64,000 nt of DNA. Source: Streptomyces sp. CB02414 (GTDB lineage: Bacteria; Actinomycetota; Actinomycetes; Streptomycetales; Streptomycetaceae). This document shows positions 49,376-59,144 of this stretch, one piece after another. The notes under the pieces were generated by a model. The model saw only the letters and a program-made list of their open reading frames with translations, had not been told where the DNA came from and made no database searches. The position numbers and the translations under genes were made by a program. The stretch's first letter is position 1. Each line of letters starts with the position of its first letter. The stretch is taken from contig NZ_LIPF01000011.1 of the NCBI RefSeq assembly GCF_001905385.1, forward strand, positions 1-64,000. The letters are read 5' to 3'.

Positions 49376-51418
49376 GTGACCCAGCCTGCCCAGACGCCGC
49401 CCAAGGTCGGCCTCGCCCAGTCCTCCCCCACCGTCGGCACGCTCCGCGAGCGGGACGGGGCGCTGGAGTGGAGCGGCCGTCAGGAAACCGTGCGGATCGA
49501 ACCGTGGGGGCCGGACGCGATCCGGGTCCGGGCCCGGCTCGGCGGCCCCGTGCTGGCGGACCTCCCGGGCGCCCTGCTGCCGGACGCCCCGGCGACCGGG
49601 AGCACCGTCAAGATCGAGGACGGGTCCGGCTCGCTCACCGTCGGCGCGCTGACCGTGGAGGTCGACGCCGAGGGACTGGTCCGCTTCGTGCGGACCGCCG
49701 ACGGCGGTGAGCTGCTGGCCGAGGAGCGCGCCCACTTCTGGTGGCCCGGCCCGCGCCTCTACACGGCCGTCGGCAACGGGTACCACCGGCTGGAGCAGCG
49801 GTTCGCCGCCCACGACGACGAGAAGCTGTACGGCCTCGGCCAGCACCAGCACGGCCGCCTCGACCAGAAGGGCCTGGTCGTCGACCTGGTCCAGCGCAAC
49901 GCCGAGGTGTCCATACCCGTCCTCACCTCCAGCCGCGGCTACACCCTGCTGTGGAACAACCCGGCGATCGGCCGTGTGGAGCTGGCCGGCAACGGCACGC
50001 GGTGGGTCGCCGACTCCGCCCGGCAGATCGACTACTGGATCACCGCCGGCACCCCGGCCGACACCCAGCGCCGCTACAGCGCGGTGACCGGCCGTACGCC
50101 GATGCTGCCGGCGTGGGCGGCGGGCTTCTGGCAGTGCAAGCTGCGCTACCGCACACAGGACGAACTCCTCGCGGTGGCACGGGAGTACAAGCGGCGCGGG
50201 CTGCCGATCGACGCGATCGTCTGCGACTTCTTCCACTGGACGCACCTGGGCGAGTGGAAGTTCGACCCGGCCGAGTGGCCGGACCCGGCGGCCATGGTCC
50301 GTGAGCTGGACGAGCTGGGCATCAAGCTGGTGGTGAGCGTCTGGCCGTCGGTGTCGCCGCTCTCCGAGAACCACCCGGTCATGGAGCAGCGCGGGTACTT
50401 CATCGGCACCCAGTACGGCCCGATGGCGCACGCCGACTGGCCGGACAAGGAGGTGGCCTCGACGGTCCAGGTCGCCTTCTACGACGCCACCAACCCCGAG
50501 GCCCGTGATTTCGTGTGGTCGCGGGTCAGGGAGAACTACCTCGACCCCTACGGCATCACCGCCTTCTGGCTGGACGCCTGCGAGCCCGAGCTCAAGCCCG
50601 GCTTCCCGGAGAACCTGCGTTACTGGGCGGGCCCGGGTCTGGAGGTCGGCAACCTGTACCCGGCCGAGAACTCCCGCGCCTTCGACGAGGGCCTGCGCGC
50701 CTCCGGCGTGGACGAGGTGATCACCCTCAACCGCTCGGCCTGGGCGGGCAGCCAGCGCCACGGCGCCGCGCTGTGGTCCGGCGACATCGGCACCGACTTC
50801 GCCACCCTGCGCCGCCAGATCGCGGCCGGCCTCAACACCGCGCTCTCCGGCATCCCCTGGTGGAACACGGACATCGGCGGCTTCCACGGCGGCGACCCGG
50901 ACGACCCGGCGTACCGGGAAGTGCTGGTCCGCTGGTTCCAGTTCGGCGCGCTGTCCCCGCTGATGCGCCTGCACGGCTTCCGCGACCCGGGCATGCCGCT
51001 GGGCCCGGACATGACCGGCGGCCCGAACGAGGTGTGGTCCTACGGCGAGGAGGCGTACCCGGTCCTGGAGAAGTACCTGCGGCTGCGCGAGCGGCTGAAG
51101 CCGTACGTGCTCGACGTGATGCGCGAGGCGCACGAGGAGGGGCTGCCGGTGATGCGGCCGCTGTTCCTGGAGTTCCCCGGGGACCAGGCCGCCTGGGACG
51201 TCGACGACGCCTACCTCCTCGGCCGGGACCTGCTGGTCGCGCCGGTGCTGACGGCCGGCGCCACGGTGCGCACGGCGTATCTTCCGGCGGGCGCGCGCTG
51301 GACGGACGCGTGGACGGGTGAGACGTACGAGGGCGGGGCGAGCGTGACGGTGGACGCGCCGCTGGACCGGATTCCGCTGTTCCTGCGGGACGGGGCCGAG
51401 CTGCCGGTGGCGGAGTAG
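49376..51418 (+). CDS. GH31 glycoside hydrolase, probable alpha-xylosidase
   Basis: The 680-aa protein is GH31: nucleophile Asp400 in FWLDACEPEL and general acid Asp470 in WSGDIGTDF. The WLDA-C/A-EPE form is that of alpha-xylosidases such as YicI/XylS relatives rather than the WxDMNE of alpha-glucosidases. No signal peptide, so it is cytoplasmic and would remove xylose from imported xyloglucan oligosaccharides. GTG with AAGGAG 8 nt upstream. It sits 85 bp behind lacI and 66 bp before a sulfotransferase gene, probably one transcript. An alpha-glucosidase role cannot be excluded from sequence alone. Confidence 0.9.
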   Translation: MTQPAQTPPKVGLAQSSPTVGTLRERDGALEWSGRQETVRIEPWGPDAIRVRARLGGPVLADLPGALLPDAPATGSTVKIEDGSGSLTVGALTVEVDAEGLVRFVRTADGGELLAEERAHFWWPGPRLYTAVGNGYHRLEQRFAAHDDEKLYGLGQHQHGRLDQKGLVVDLVQRNAEVSIPVLTSSRGYTLLWNNPAIGRVELAGNGTRWVADSARQIDYWITAGTPADTQRRYSAVTGRTPMLPAWAAGFWQCKLRYRTQDELLAVAREYKRRGLPIDAIVCDFFHWTHLGEWKFDPAEWPDPAAMVRELDELGIKLVVSVWPSVSPLSENHPVMEQRGYFIGTQYGPMAHADWPDKEVASTVQVAFYDATNPEARDFVWSRVRENYLDPYGITAFWLDACEPELKPGFPENLRYWAGPGLEVGNLYPAENSRAFDEGLRASGVDEVITLNRSAWAGSQRHGAALWSGDIGTDFATLRRQIAAGLNTALSGIPWWNTDIGGFHGGDPDDPAYREVLVRWFQFGALSPLMRLHGFRDPGMPLGPDMTGGPNEVWSYGEEAYPVLEKYLRLRERLKPYVLDVMREAHEEGLPVMRPLFLEFPGDQAAWDVDDAYLLGRDLLVAPVLTAGATVRTAYLPAGARWTDAWTGETYEGGASVTVDAPLDRIPLFLRDGAELPVAE

Positions 51419-51484
51419 GGACGCCGAGCGCGCCGCCAACTAGGCTGCGCGGCAGTAGAGTTGCCCGGCCGCGAAAGGAATCCC

Positions 51485-52675
51485 GTGCCTTCGACTCCGC
51501 TCGCCCTCAGGCTCGCCGACCTGGCGCTGCGCCCCGCGTTCGGCTCCCGTCGCACGCCCGACCGGACCTTCGACCGGCTCCTGGCGCGGGCGGGAGGGGC
51601 GGCGGGGGACGAGCGGTTCGCCGACGACTTCCGTTCGCTGCTGCGCTGGTGGGCCGGGGCCGAGAACCTCACCCCGGTCGGCTGGCAGTCCGCGCAGTCC
51701 CACGTCGGCAGACACCTCACCAACCGGGCCCGGATACGGCGGCTGATCGCCGAGCATCCCGGGATCGAGCGGGAGCCCGTCGAGAGGCCGGTCTTCGTGG
51801 TGGGCCTGCCGCGCACCGCGACGACGCTCACGCACGGCGTGCTGTCCCTGTCGGACGAGCACCGCTGCCCCCTGCTGTGGGAGCTGCTCAACCCCGGCCT
51901 GGAGGTACCGCCCGGCGGGCGGCGCAGGGCGACCGCGCCCGCGCGTCGGATGACCGCCGGCATCAACATGCTCACGCCGCGCTTCCGCGACATCCACCCG
52001 ATGACCGCCGAAGGCCCCGAGGAGTGCACCTTCGCCCTGCCGCACGCGCTGATGCCGCTCTCCTCGGCACGGATACCCGAGTACCAGGCCTGGCACTACG
52101 AGCGGGACTTCGTCGCCGACTACCGCCACCTCAAGCAGGTCTACCAGGTGCTCCAGTACGGTCGTCCGCGCCGCCGCCGCTGGATCCTCAAGTCCCCCAT
52201 GCACCTGGAGAACCTCGACGCGCTGCACACCGTCTTCCCGGACGCCACCATCGTGTGGACGCACCGCGACCCGGTCACCGTCGTGGCGTCCTTCTGCAGC
52301 CTGGTCGAGCACGGCATGGCCGTCAGCACCCGCCCCGTCGACCCGCGCGGCATCGGCGCCACCTGGCTGGAGCTGCTGAGCCGCTCCGCGACGCGTGGTC
52401 TCGCGGCCCGCGCCGCCATCCCCCGCCACTCACTCGTGGACGTCCCGTACTCCTGGCTGGGGACCGATCCGGCCGCCGGCGCGCCCAAGCTCTACGCCGC
52501 CGTCGGCGCCCGCTGGACCGACGCCGAGGCCGCCCGGCTCGCCGCGGTCGCCGCCCGCCCCAAGGGCACCCGCCCGCACCGGTACGAGCTGTCCCGGTAC
52601 GGCCTGACCCGCGCCGACGTCGAATCCGCCTTCGCCGAGTACAACGCGCTGCGGGCCGAGGTCGACCGCGCCTGA
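51485..52675 (+). CDS. PAPS-dependent sulfotransferase family protein
   Basis: The 396-aa protein has the 5'-phosphosulfate-binding loop FVVGLPRTATTLTH (about 103-116) and the 3'-phosphate region WILKSPMHLENLDAL...VWTHRDPVTVVAS, features of the sulfotransferase-3 family. The GTG is preceded by AAAGGAA. It is 66 bp behind GH31 and converges on GH95, so it appears to belong to the carbohydrate locus although sulfation is not part of known xyloglucan breakdown. The substrate is unknown. Confidence 0.82.
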   Translation: MPSTPLALRLADLALRPAFGSRRTPDRTFDRLLARAGGAAGDERFADDFRSLLRWWAGAENLTPVGWQSAQSHVGRHLTNRARIRRLIAEHPGIEREPVERPVFVVGLPRTATTLTHGVLSLSDEHRCPLLWELLNPGLEVPPGGRRRATAPARRMTAGINMLTPRFRDIHPMTAEGPEECTFALPHALMPLSSARIPEYQAWHYERDFVADYRHLKQVYQVLQYGRPRRRRWILKSPMHLENLDALHTVFPDATIVWTHRDPVTVVASFCSLVEHGMAVSTRPVDPRGIGATWLELLSRSATRGLAARAAIPRHSLVDVPYSWLGTDPAAGAPKLYAAVGARWTDAEAARLAAVAARPKGTRPHRYELSRYGLTRADVESAFAEYNALRAEVDRA

Positions 52676-52701
52676 CGGCACGGCCGGCGGGCGCGGTGGT
52701 G

Positions 52702-54903
52702 CTACCGCGTCTTGACGCCGATGACGCGGTCCGCTCCGGCGACGAGGTCGAGCGGCTCGGCGCCGGAGGGGGTCCGGAGTTCGACGCGGTGCGTGCGGGC
52801 GGGTCGCAGGACGGCCGTCGCGTCGCCGTCGGGCGTCCAGGTGAGGTCGAGTGCCGCCCCGAACCGGGTGCGTACGCCCTTGAGCTCGCCCGCCGGGCAG
52901 AACTCCGGGAGCGCGGGCAGCAGGACCAGCCGGTCCGGGGTGGACTGCACGAGCATCTCGATGAGCACGGCCGGGAGCGCGTGCGCGGCGTCCGCGTTGT
53001 AGACGTCGCGGCGGGGGTAGTGCGCGCTCATCAGGGAGGCGTGGAAGAAGTCACCGTCGAGTACCCGGCCGAGGGCGTGGGCGACTCGCTCGGCGTCCCG
53101 GAGGCGGGCCGCGACCAGAGCGTGGTGGAGGTGGCCGTGGGCGGAGTCGTTCTCGGCGCCGCGCAGTTCGAGCGCCCGGTGGGCGGCCTCGGCGAGTGTG
53201 GGGGTGTCGTACGGGCTGATCTCGTCGAGGGGCCAGACGCCGTAGAGGTGGCTGAGGTGGCGGTGGTCGTAGGTGTCCTCCAGGCCCGGGCTCGCCCATT
53301 CCGCCAGGGCTCCGTCGGCATTGGTCCGGTGCGGTGGGAGACGGTCGGCGAGGGCGCGCCAGCGGTCGGCGTGTGCGGGGTGGCGGTCGGCGGCGGTCAG
53401 CAGGGCGTGCCGGGCGGCGGAGAGGTCCATGGCCGCGTTGACGGTGCCCCAGCCGGCGTTGGCGGGGCGGTTCTCGGGTGAGTAGGACGGGACGACGAGT
53501 ACGTGGCCGTCGTCGTCGGTGCGGGTGAGGAAGTCCTCGTAGAAGAGGGCGGCTTCGGCGAGCGCGGCGGTGGTGCGGGGGTCGTGGGCGCCGCGGGTCT
53601 CGTCGTGGTCGACGAGAGGCTTGAGCAGCCAGTCGGCGCCCGCGGTCCACAAATGCAGCGGGTACTCGCGGCTGAAGTGACAGGTGTGTCCCGACTCGCC
53701 GTCCGTGTGGGAGGGGGCGACGACACCGCGGGTGCCGAAGATCGCGCGGGCGTTGTCCCGCCAGTCCGGGAGCTGGCGGTGGACCAGTGCGGCGTGGGCC
53801 TCGGTGACCTCGGGGAGGGCGGCGGCCGCGGCGGAGGCGGTCTGGAGGTTGAGGTTGGCGTTGGTGGTGAACGCTCCGGACCACGCGGTGTTCCAGTCGC
53901 CGGTCCACAGGCCGGTCAGGCGGGGCGGGAGCAGGCCGCTCGCCGACAGGAGGTGGTAGCGGCCGGCGGCGAAGAGGCGCTCCAGGAGGGCGGTGCCGCG
54001 GGGGCGTCCGAGCAGCGCGGAGCCCGGCAGGGCGCGTTCGGCGGGGTCGGCGGCGAGGTCGAGGGTGACGCGGTCGTAGGCGGTGCGGTGCAGGGCGAGG
54101 TGGCGGTCGAGGAGGCCGTCGTACGACGTCCCCTCCCGCAGGTCGCGCAGGGCGCGGCCCTCGGTGACCACGTCCAGCTCGCCGGTGTGGCGGCGCACCC
54201 GGGTGAGGAGCAGTACCTCCGTGGCGCCCTCGACGAGCACGCCGGGCGGGACCAGCTTGGTGGTGCCGCCGGTGACGGCGGCCAGGGTGACGCCGGTGTA
54301 CGCCAGGCCGCTGTCGCCGGGGTAGCGGGCGCGCAGGCTGAGCTGGGCGCCCTCGGGGGTGAGGACGGCGCCGTGGCCGACGCCGAGGCCGGCGGGGGCG
54401 CCGGGGAGGCGGGGGTCGAGGGAGAGGTCGAGGGTGAGGTGCGGGGCGGTGATGTGCTGGACGATGACGTCGTCGGCGCGGGAGACGAAGACGCGGCTGG
54501 TCCAGGTGGCGCAGGTGGCGGTCGTCTCACCGGTGGTGAAGTCGACGGAGCGGCGGTAGTCGGAGCGGGCGTCGCCGGGCGGTCTGTTCAGGCGAAGCTG
54601 GAAGGCCGGGTGGAAGGGGCGTACCCATTGCAGCGGGCGCCCGTCGGTGAAGCTCTCGGCGGCGTCCGTCTCCCCGGCCAGCAGGCGGTCCTGAAGGTTG
54701 GGGAGTCCGGCGGCGAGCCGGGGTGGGCGGCGGTGCTCGTCGCCGTTCGGGCGGACGAGGGTGTGGTGGGTGACGACGACCCGGTCGGCGTGCGGATCGC
54801 CGAACACGAGGGCGCCGTGGTGGCCGTTGCCCGTCAGGAAGGCGTCCTCCCAGCGGGTGGCGGGCTCGGGCTCCCAGGTGCCGTGCACCGGCGTACCGGT
54901 CAT
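52702..54903 (-). CDS. GH95 family glycoside hydrolase (alpha-L-fucosidase/galactosidase type)
   Basis: The 733-aa protein has the GH95 layout: an N-terminal beta-sandwich with AFLTGNGHHGALVFGDP, the NAN motif (Asn348/Asn350, matching the catalytic asparagines of GH95), SPENRP with probable acid Glu477, and RHLSHLYGVWPLDE. The usual GWS..W..ARL block is ENDSAHGHLHHALVAARL, so it is a divergent subfamily. No signal peptide. It would remove alpha-linked fucose (or L-galactose) from xyloglucan side chains. The ATG overlaps the GH42 stop; it is the last gene of the operon. Activity is inferred. Confidence 0.82.
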   Translation of the reverse strand: MTGTPVHGTWEPEPATRWEDAFLTGNGHHGALVFGDPHADRVVVTHHTLVRPNGDEHRRPPRLAAGLPNLQDRLLAGETDAAESFTDGRPLQWVRPFHPAFQLRLNRPPGDARSDYRRSVDFTTGETTATCATWTSRVFVSRADDVIVQHITAPHLTLDLSLDPRLPGAPAGLGVGHGAVLTPEGAQLSLRARYPGDSGLAYTGVTLAAVTGGTTKLVPPGVLVEGATEVLLLTRVRRHTGELDVVTEGRALRDLREGTSYDGLLDRHLALHRTAYDRVTLDLAADPAERALPGSALLGRPRGTALLERLFAAGRYHLLSASGLLPPRLTGLWTGDWNTAWSGAFTTNANLNLQTASAAAAALPEVTEAHAALVHRQLPDWRDNARAIFGTRGVVAPSHTDGESGHTCHFSREYPLHLWTAGADWLLKPLVDHDETRGAHDPRTTAALAEAALFYEDFLTRTDDDGHVLVVPSYSPENRPANAGWGTVNAAMDLSAARHALLTAADRHPAHADRWRALADRLPPHRTNADGALAEWASPGLEDTYDHRHLSHLYGVWPLDEISPYDTPTLAEAAHRALELRGAENDSAHGHLHHALVAARLRDAERVAHALGRVLDGDFFHASLMSAHYPRRDVYNADAAHALPAVLIEMLVQSTPDRLVLLPALPEFCPAGELKGVRTRFGAALDLTWTPDGDATAVLRPARTHRVELRTPSGAEPLDLVAGADRVIGVKTR

Positions 54904-56876
54904 GGGGCCGGCTCCGTGAGGACGGCCACGCCGTGGCGGCCGAGGGTGACGCGGTCGGTGACGGTCGCCTCGGTCAGCAGGTCGCGGTGGGTGCCCGGGA
55001 CGTCCACGGTGACCGGGTCGCGGCCGTGGTGGAGGAGGAAGAGCAGGTCGCCGCGGCGTACGGCCTCGACGCCGGCCGGGAGCCCGTCGAGCGCGGGGCG
55101 GGCGCCCGCGTCGGCGGCGATGCGGGCGAGCAGGTCGCGCAGCGCCGCCGGCTCGGGGAGGGTGGAGAGGTACCAGGCGCGGTTCTTGCCGAGGACGGCC
55201 GGGAGTCCGTCCAGCTCGCCGCCCTTGTAGCGGATCGTCTCGGTGGCGGTGCCGTCGGGTTCGATCTCCTCGGACCACAGGGTGCCGCGGAAGCCGTCGC
55301 AGGCGGCCGTCTCGTCCGCCTCCAGGGGCCACCACTCGTGCAGGACGCGGATGCCGAACAGCTCGCGCAGCCGGGCGTCCATGGCGCCGGGCCTGACCCG
55401 GTCGTCCTCGTCGGCTACGCCGGTCAGGAAGCCGCAGACGAGGGTGCCGCCGCCGCGGACGTAGGCGAGGAGGTTGTCGATCGCCGCGTCCGTGAGCGCG
55501 TAGAGCTGGGGTACGAGAACCGCCTTGTAGGGGGTCAGGTCGTGTTCCGGGTGGGCGAAGTCGGTGGTGAGGTGGGCCTCCCACAGTGCGCGGTGCCAGG
55601 CGCGCAGGACGTCGGGGTAGTCGGAGCGGGTGGAGGGGCGGCCGTCCTGGGCGCCGGCCCACCAGGAGTGCCAGTCGTGCAGAACGGCGACGTCGGCGGT
55701 GACGGTGGTGTCCGCCGCGTGCGGGCCGAGCTTCGCGAGGTCGGCGCCGAGCTGCTTGGCCTCCTGGTACGTGCGGCCCCGCTCCCCCGCGTGGGAGACC
55801 ATCCCGGAGTGGAACTTCTCGGCGCCCTGCCTCGACTGGCGCCACTGGAAGTAGCAGAGGGCGTCGGCGCCGCGGGCGACGGCCTGGAGGGACCACAGGC
55901 GGTTGAGGCCGCGCGGCTTGGGGTGGTTGGCGCCGCGCCAGTTGACGGGTCCGGCCGCCTGTTCCATGAGCATCCAGGGGCCGCGTGCCTGCGAGCGCGT
56001 CATGTCCTGGACCAGGGCGCCTTCCTGGGCGCCGAGGGGGTCGCGCGGGTCGGGGTAGAGGTCGACGGAGACGACGTCCTCCTCCTCGGCCCAGCGCCAG
56101 GCGTCCTGGCCGGACCAGAGCGGCATGAAGTTGGTGGTCACCGGGAGGTGCGGGGTGTGGCGGCGGACGATGTCGCGTTCGGCGACGTAGCACTCCAGGA
56201 GCATGTCGGAGGTGAAGCGCCGGAAGTCCAGGACCTGGGCCGGGTTCTTGAGGTAGTGGGTGCGGCGGGCGGGCAGGATCTCCGCCCAGTCGCCGTAGCC
56301 CTGGCTCCAGAACGCCGTCCCCCAGGCCGTGTTGAGGGCGTCGAGGGTGCCGTACCGGTCCTGGAGCCAGCCGCGGAAGCGGGTGGCGGCCTCGTCACCG
56401 TGGTCGTAGGTGCAGTACTCGTTGTTGATGTGCCACATGGTGAGGGCGGGATGGCCGGCGTAGCGGGCGGCCAGGGCCTCGGTGATGGCGGCGGCGTGGC
56501 GGCGGTAGGTGGCGCTGGAGTGCGAGAAGTGCTGCCTGCCTCCCCACCACTCGGTGCGGCCGTCCTCGTCGCGAGGCAGGGTGTCCGGGTACAGGTGCCC
56601 CAGCCAGGGCGGGGGCGAGGCGGTGGGGGTGGCGAGGACGACGCCGATGCCGTTCTCGTGCATCAGGTCCATCAGGCGGTCCAGCCAGGCGAAGTCGTGG
56701 ACGCCGGGGCGCGGTTCGAGTCTCGCCCAGGAGAAGACGCCGAGGGTGACGGAGTTGACGCCCGCGTCTTTCATCAGGCGGACGTCCTCGTGCCACGTCT
56801 CCTCGGGCCACTGCTCGGGGTTGTAGTCGCCGCCGTAGAGGATGCGGTGGCGGGTGGTGTCCGACAGGTTCGGCAT
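54900..56876 (-). CDS. GH42 beta-galactosidase
   Basis: The 658-aa protein is GH42: YGGDYNPEQWPEETWHEDVRLM at the N-terminus, acid/base Glu153 in WHINNEY, nucleophile Glu305 in WMLMEQ, and a Rossmann-like trimerisation domain with a beta-sandwich tail. No signal peptide, so it is intracellular. In this locus it would remove the beta-galactosyl cap from xyloglucan oligosaccharides. Its ATG shares the TGATG junction with the GH74 stop and its own stop overlaps GH95, showing tight coupling. Family activity could also be on other beta-galactosides or arabinosides. Confidence 0.92.
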   Translation of the reverse strand: MPNLSDTTRHRILYGGDYNPEQWPEETWHEDVRLMKDAGVNSVTLGVFSWARLEPRPGVHDFAWLDRLMDLMHENGIGVVLATPTASPPPWLGHLYPDTLPRDEDGRTEWWGGRQHFSHSSATYRRHAAAITEALAARYAGHPALTMWHINNEYCTYDHGDEAATRFRGWLQDRYGTLDALNTAWGTAFWSQGYGDWAEILPARRTHYLKNPAQVLDFRRFTSDMLLECYVAERDIVRRHTPHLPVTTNFMPLWSGQDAWRWAEEEDVVSVDLYPDPRDPLGAQEGALVQDMTRSQARGPWMLMEQAAGPVNWRGANHPKPRGLNRLWSLQAVARGADALCYFQWRQSRQGAEKFHSGMVSHAGERGRTYQEAKQLGADLAKLGPHAADTTVTADVAVLHDWHSWWAGAQDGRPSTRSDYPDVLRAWHRALWEAHLTTDFAHPEHDLTPYKAVLVPQLYALTDAAIDNLLAYVRGGGTLVCGFLTGVADEDDRVRPGAMDARLRELFGIRVLHEWWPLEADETAACDGFRGTLWSEEIEPDGTATETIRYKGGELDGLPAVLGKNRAWYLSTLPEPAALRDLLARIAADAGARPALDGLPAGVEAVRRGDLLFLLHHGRDPVTVDVPGTHRDLLTEATVTDRVTLGRHGVAVLTEPAP

Positions 56877-59086
56877 CAGCAGGGGTCTCCGTACTGGATG
56901 CCGCGTCCGTTGGTGGCGAGGTAGACGCGGCCGTACACGCGGGGGTCGCCGGTGATCGTCTCGCCGGTCCACCCCCACTGGTGCTGGTCGTCGTTGATCC
57001 GCGTCCAGCTCTTCGCCTCGTCGTCGGAGCGGTAGACGGCGGTGATGGTCTCGGTGGAGCCGACCTGGTAGACCGCCGGATAGCCGGCGCCGTCGGCGGC
57101 CTTGCCGAAGCCGAGGGTGTACGAGGCCCAGCAGCTGTCGACCTTGGTGAAGGTGGTGCCGCCGTCGGTGGAGCGGTGGAGGCCGTTCCACTTGGTGCTC
57201 AGCCACAGGTCACCGCTGCGGCCGGGCGCCACGGCCAGCTTGAACTGGGCGTCGCCGGCGGGCAGCCCGGTGGCGCGGGCGGTGAAGGTGCGGCCGCCGT
57301 CGGTGCTGGCGAGCAGCGTCCCCGCGTCGGTGTCGTACGCGTAGAGGAGCGCCGGGTCCACCGGGTCGGCGACCGGCGTGGCGCCCTTGGGGAAGGAGGC
57401 GACCTCGGTCCAGGTCGTGCCGTTGTCCACCGAGCGGTGGGCCGGGTGCCGGGTGCCGTCCCAGTGCACGAAGGACCACAGGAGCACGCTGCCGTCGGCG
57501 TTGGTGGCGATCGGTCCGGGTGCGTCCTTGGCGATGCCGGGCTGGGAGGCGAAGGGTGCCCAGGTGACGCCGCCGTCGTGCGAGTACGCGCCGTTGCCGT
57601 GATCGCCCCAGCCCGCCCGGACGACGTACGCCGGTCTGCGGGCGGCCTGCGCGAGTCCGGTCGCCGAGCCGGACACGGGGTTCGTGGCCATGCCGTGGGC
57701 GGGAGACGCCGTGAGCCGCTCGTGGTACATGACGCCGATGTCCCGTGCTCCGCTGAGCAGGTGTGCCCGCCCGCGCGGGGGCGAGATCAGCTGGGTCACG
57801 GACGCCTCCTCCAGGCCGCGGATCTGCGGGGCCCAGTGGCGCAGGTCGCGGGTGCCGTAGAGGGTGGCGCCGGTGCCGTACACGAGGTGCTCCGAGTCGT
57901 ACGTGTCGACGGCGACGGCCTGGATCCACCAGCCGAACTTGGGCTGCTCCTCACCCCACTTCAGGTACGGGGTCTCGGAGACGTCGAGGACGGCCGAGTC
58001 CTTCAGGGACGTCCAGGTGCGGCCGCCGTCGGTGGTCCGGTACAGGGTGTCGACGGCCGCCCAGCGGTTGTTGGTGGAGACGACGGCGGTGCCGGGGCGG
58101 CGGGCGTCGACGGCGACTCCGCCGTAGCCGAAGGTGTCGGCGCCGCCCGGCTCGACGGGCGTGACGTCGGCCCAGCCGTCGTCGGTCGTGCGCAGCTTGT
58201 GCACGCTGCCGGTGGACTGGCCGTTCGGGCCCGGTGCGTCGGCGTAGGTCACGTACAGCTCGCGGGTGTGCCGGTCGCAGGCGGCACGGACCGGGACCCT
58301 GGCCGCGCTGCCGGAGGGCTGCCCGGGGACGGACTCCCAGGTGGTGCCGTCGGTCGTGCGGAACAGGTTCGGTGCGGTGCCGTCGGCGTCGCCCCAGCCG
58401 GCGTAGAGGGTGCGGCCCGCGGCCACCAGGAGGGTGACGCCCTGACCGGTGGGGGTCGGGGCGGCGGGGAAGCCGGGGGCGGCGGCCCAGGTGACGCCCC
58501 GGTCGGTCGACCGCCACAGGCCGTCGTGCCGGGTGCCCAGCCACAGGGTGTCGCTGTCGCGCGGGTCGACCAGGAGCCGCTCGCCGGTGCCCCGGCCGTC
58601 CTCGTTGGCGCCGAGCTTCACGGGGAGGTCGGTGCGCTGCCAGGTCCTGCCCCGGTCCTCGGAGCGCAGGATCGCGCCGTTCGCCGACCACGCCTGGGTG
58701 TAGGTGCCGCAGGCCAGGTGGAGCCGGTCCGGGTGGGCGGGGTCGACGGCCATCGCCTCGACGCCGAGCAGGTTCCAGTCGTCCCAGCCGAGGTGGTCCA
58801 GGAGCGGGATCCAGCGGTCGGCGCGGTCGTCCCAGCGGTAGGCGCCGCCGATGTCGGTACGGGCGTAGGCGAGCCCGCGGACGCGGGGGTGGAACAGGAC
58901 ACCGGTGATGAAGCCGGTACCGCCGATGACGACGTTGCGCCAGCGGTAGGCGGGGGCGGCGTCCGCCGTGTCCTCGGCGGCGTGTGCGCGCCCGGGAGCG
59001 AACGGAACGGCGGTGAGCGCGGCGGCGGCCGCGGTCCCGGCGAGTACGGCGCGCCGGCTCGGGCTGCGTGACACGGACGCATGCAT
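56876..59086 (-). CDS. GH74 secreted endo-xyloglucanase
   Basis: The 736-aa protein has the twin-arginine signal SPSRRAVLAG followed by a hydrophobic stretch and AHA cleavage site (about 36), so it should be exported by Tat. The mature part is the double seven-bladed beta-propeller with BNR-type blades (STDRGVTW, TTDGGRTWTS). The catalytic aspartates are Asp78 (YARTDIGGAYRW) and Asp449 (LSGARDIGVM), equivalent to the pair known in clostridial GH74. There is no carbohydrate-binding module. It cleaves the xyloglucan backbone and is the only exported enzyme of the operon. Substrate preference is inferred from family. Confidence 0.93.
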   Translation of the reverse strand: MHASVSRSPSRRAVLAGTAAAAALTAVPFAPGRAHAAEDTADAAPAYRWRNVVIGGTGFITGVLFHPRVRGLAYARTDIGGAYRWDDRADRWIPLLDHLGWDDWNLLGVEAMAVDPAHPDRLHLACGTYTQAWSANGAILRSEDRGRTWQRTDLPVKLGANEDGRGTGERLLVDPRDSDTLWLGTRHDGLWRSTDRGVTWAAAPGFPAAPTPTGQGVTLLVAAGRTLYAGWGDADGTAPNLFRTTDGTTWESVPGQPSGSAARVPVRAACDRHTRELYVTYADAPGPNGQSTGSVHKLRTTDDGWADVTPVEPGGADTFGYGGVAVDARRPGTAVVSTNNRWAAVDTLYRTTDGGRTWTSLKDSAVLDVSETPYLKWGEEQPKFGWWIQAVAVDTYDSEHLVYGTGATLYGTRDLRHWAPQIRGLEEASVTQLISPPRGRAHLLSGARDIGVMYHERLTASPAHGMATNPVSGSATGLAQAARRPAYVVRAGWGDHGNGAYSHDGGVTWAPFASQPGIAKDAPGPIATNADGSVLLWSFVHWDGTRHPAHRSVDNGTTWTEVASFPKGATPVADPVDPALLYAYDTDAGTLLASTDGGRTFTARATGLPAGDAQFKLAVAPGRSGDLWLSTKWNGLHRSTDGGTTFTKVDSCWASYTLGFGKAADGAGYPAVYQVGSTETITAVYRSDDEAKSWTRINDDQHQWGWTGETITGDPRVYGRVYLATNGRGIQYGDPC

Positions 59087-59144
59087 GACATACCTCGTTC
59101 TGTGCGGCTCGGGGCGGATGTGTACGGGGCCGGAGGGGAGGGCG

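Noticed and set aside
52702..56193. A single 1163-aa frame read through GH42 and GH95
   Set aside because: The first part is out of frame with GH42 coding; GH95 has its own ATG at 54903 overlapping the GH42 stop.
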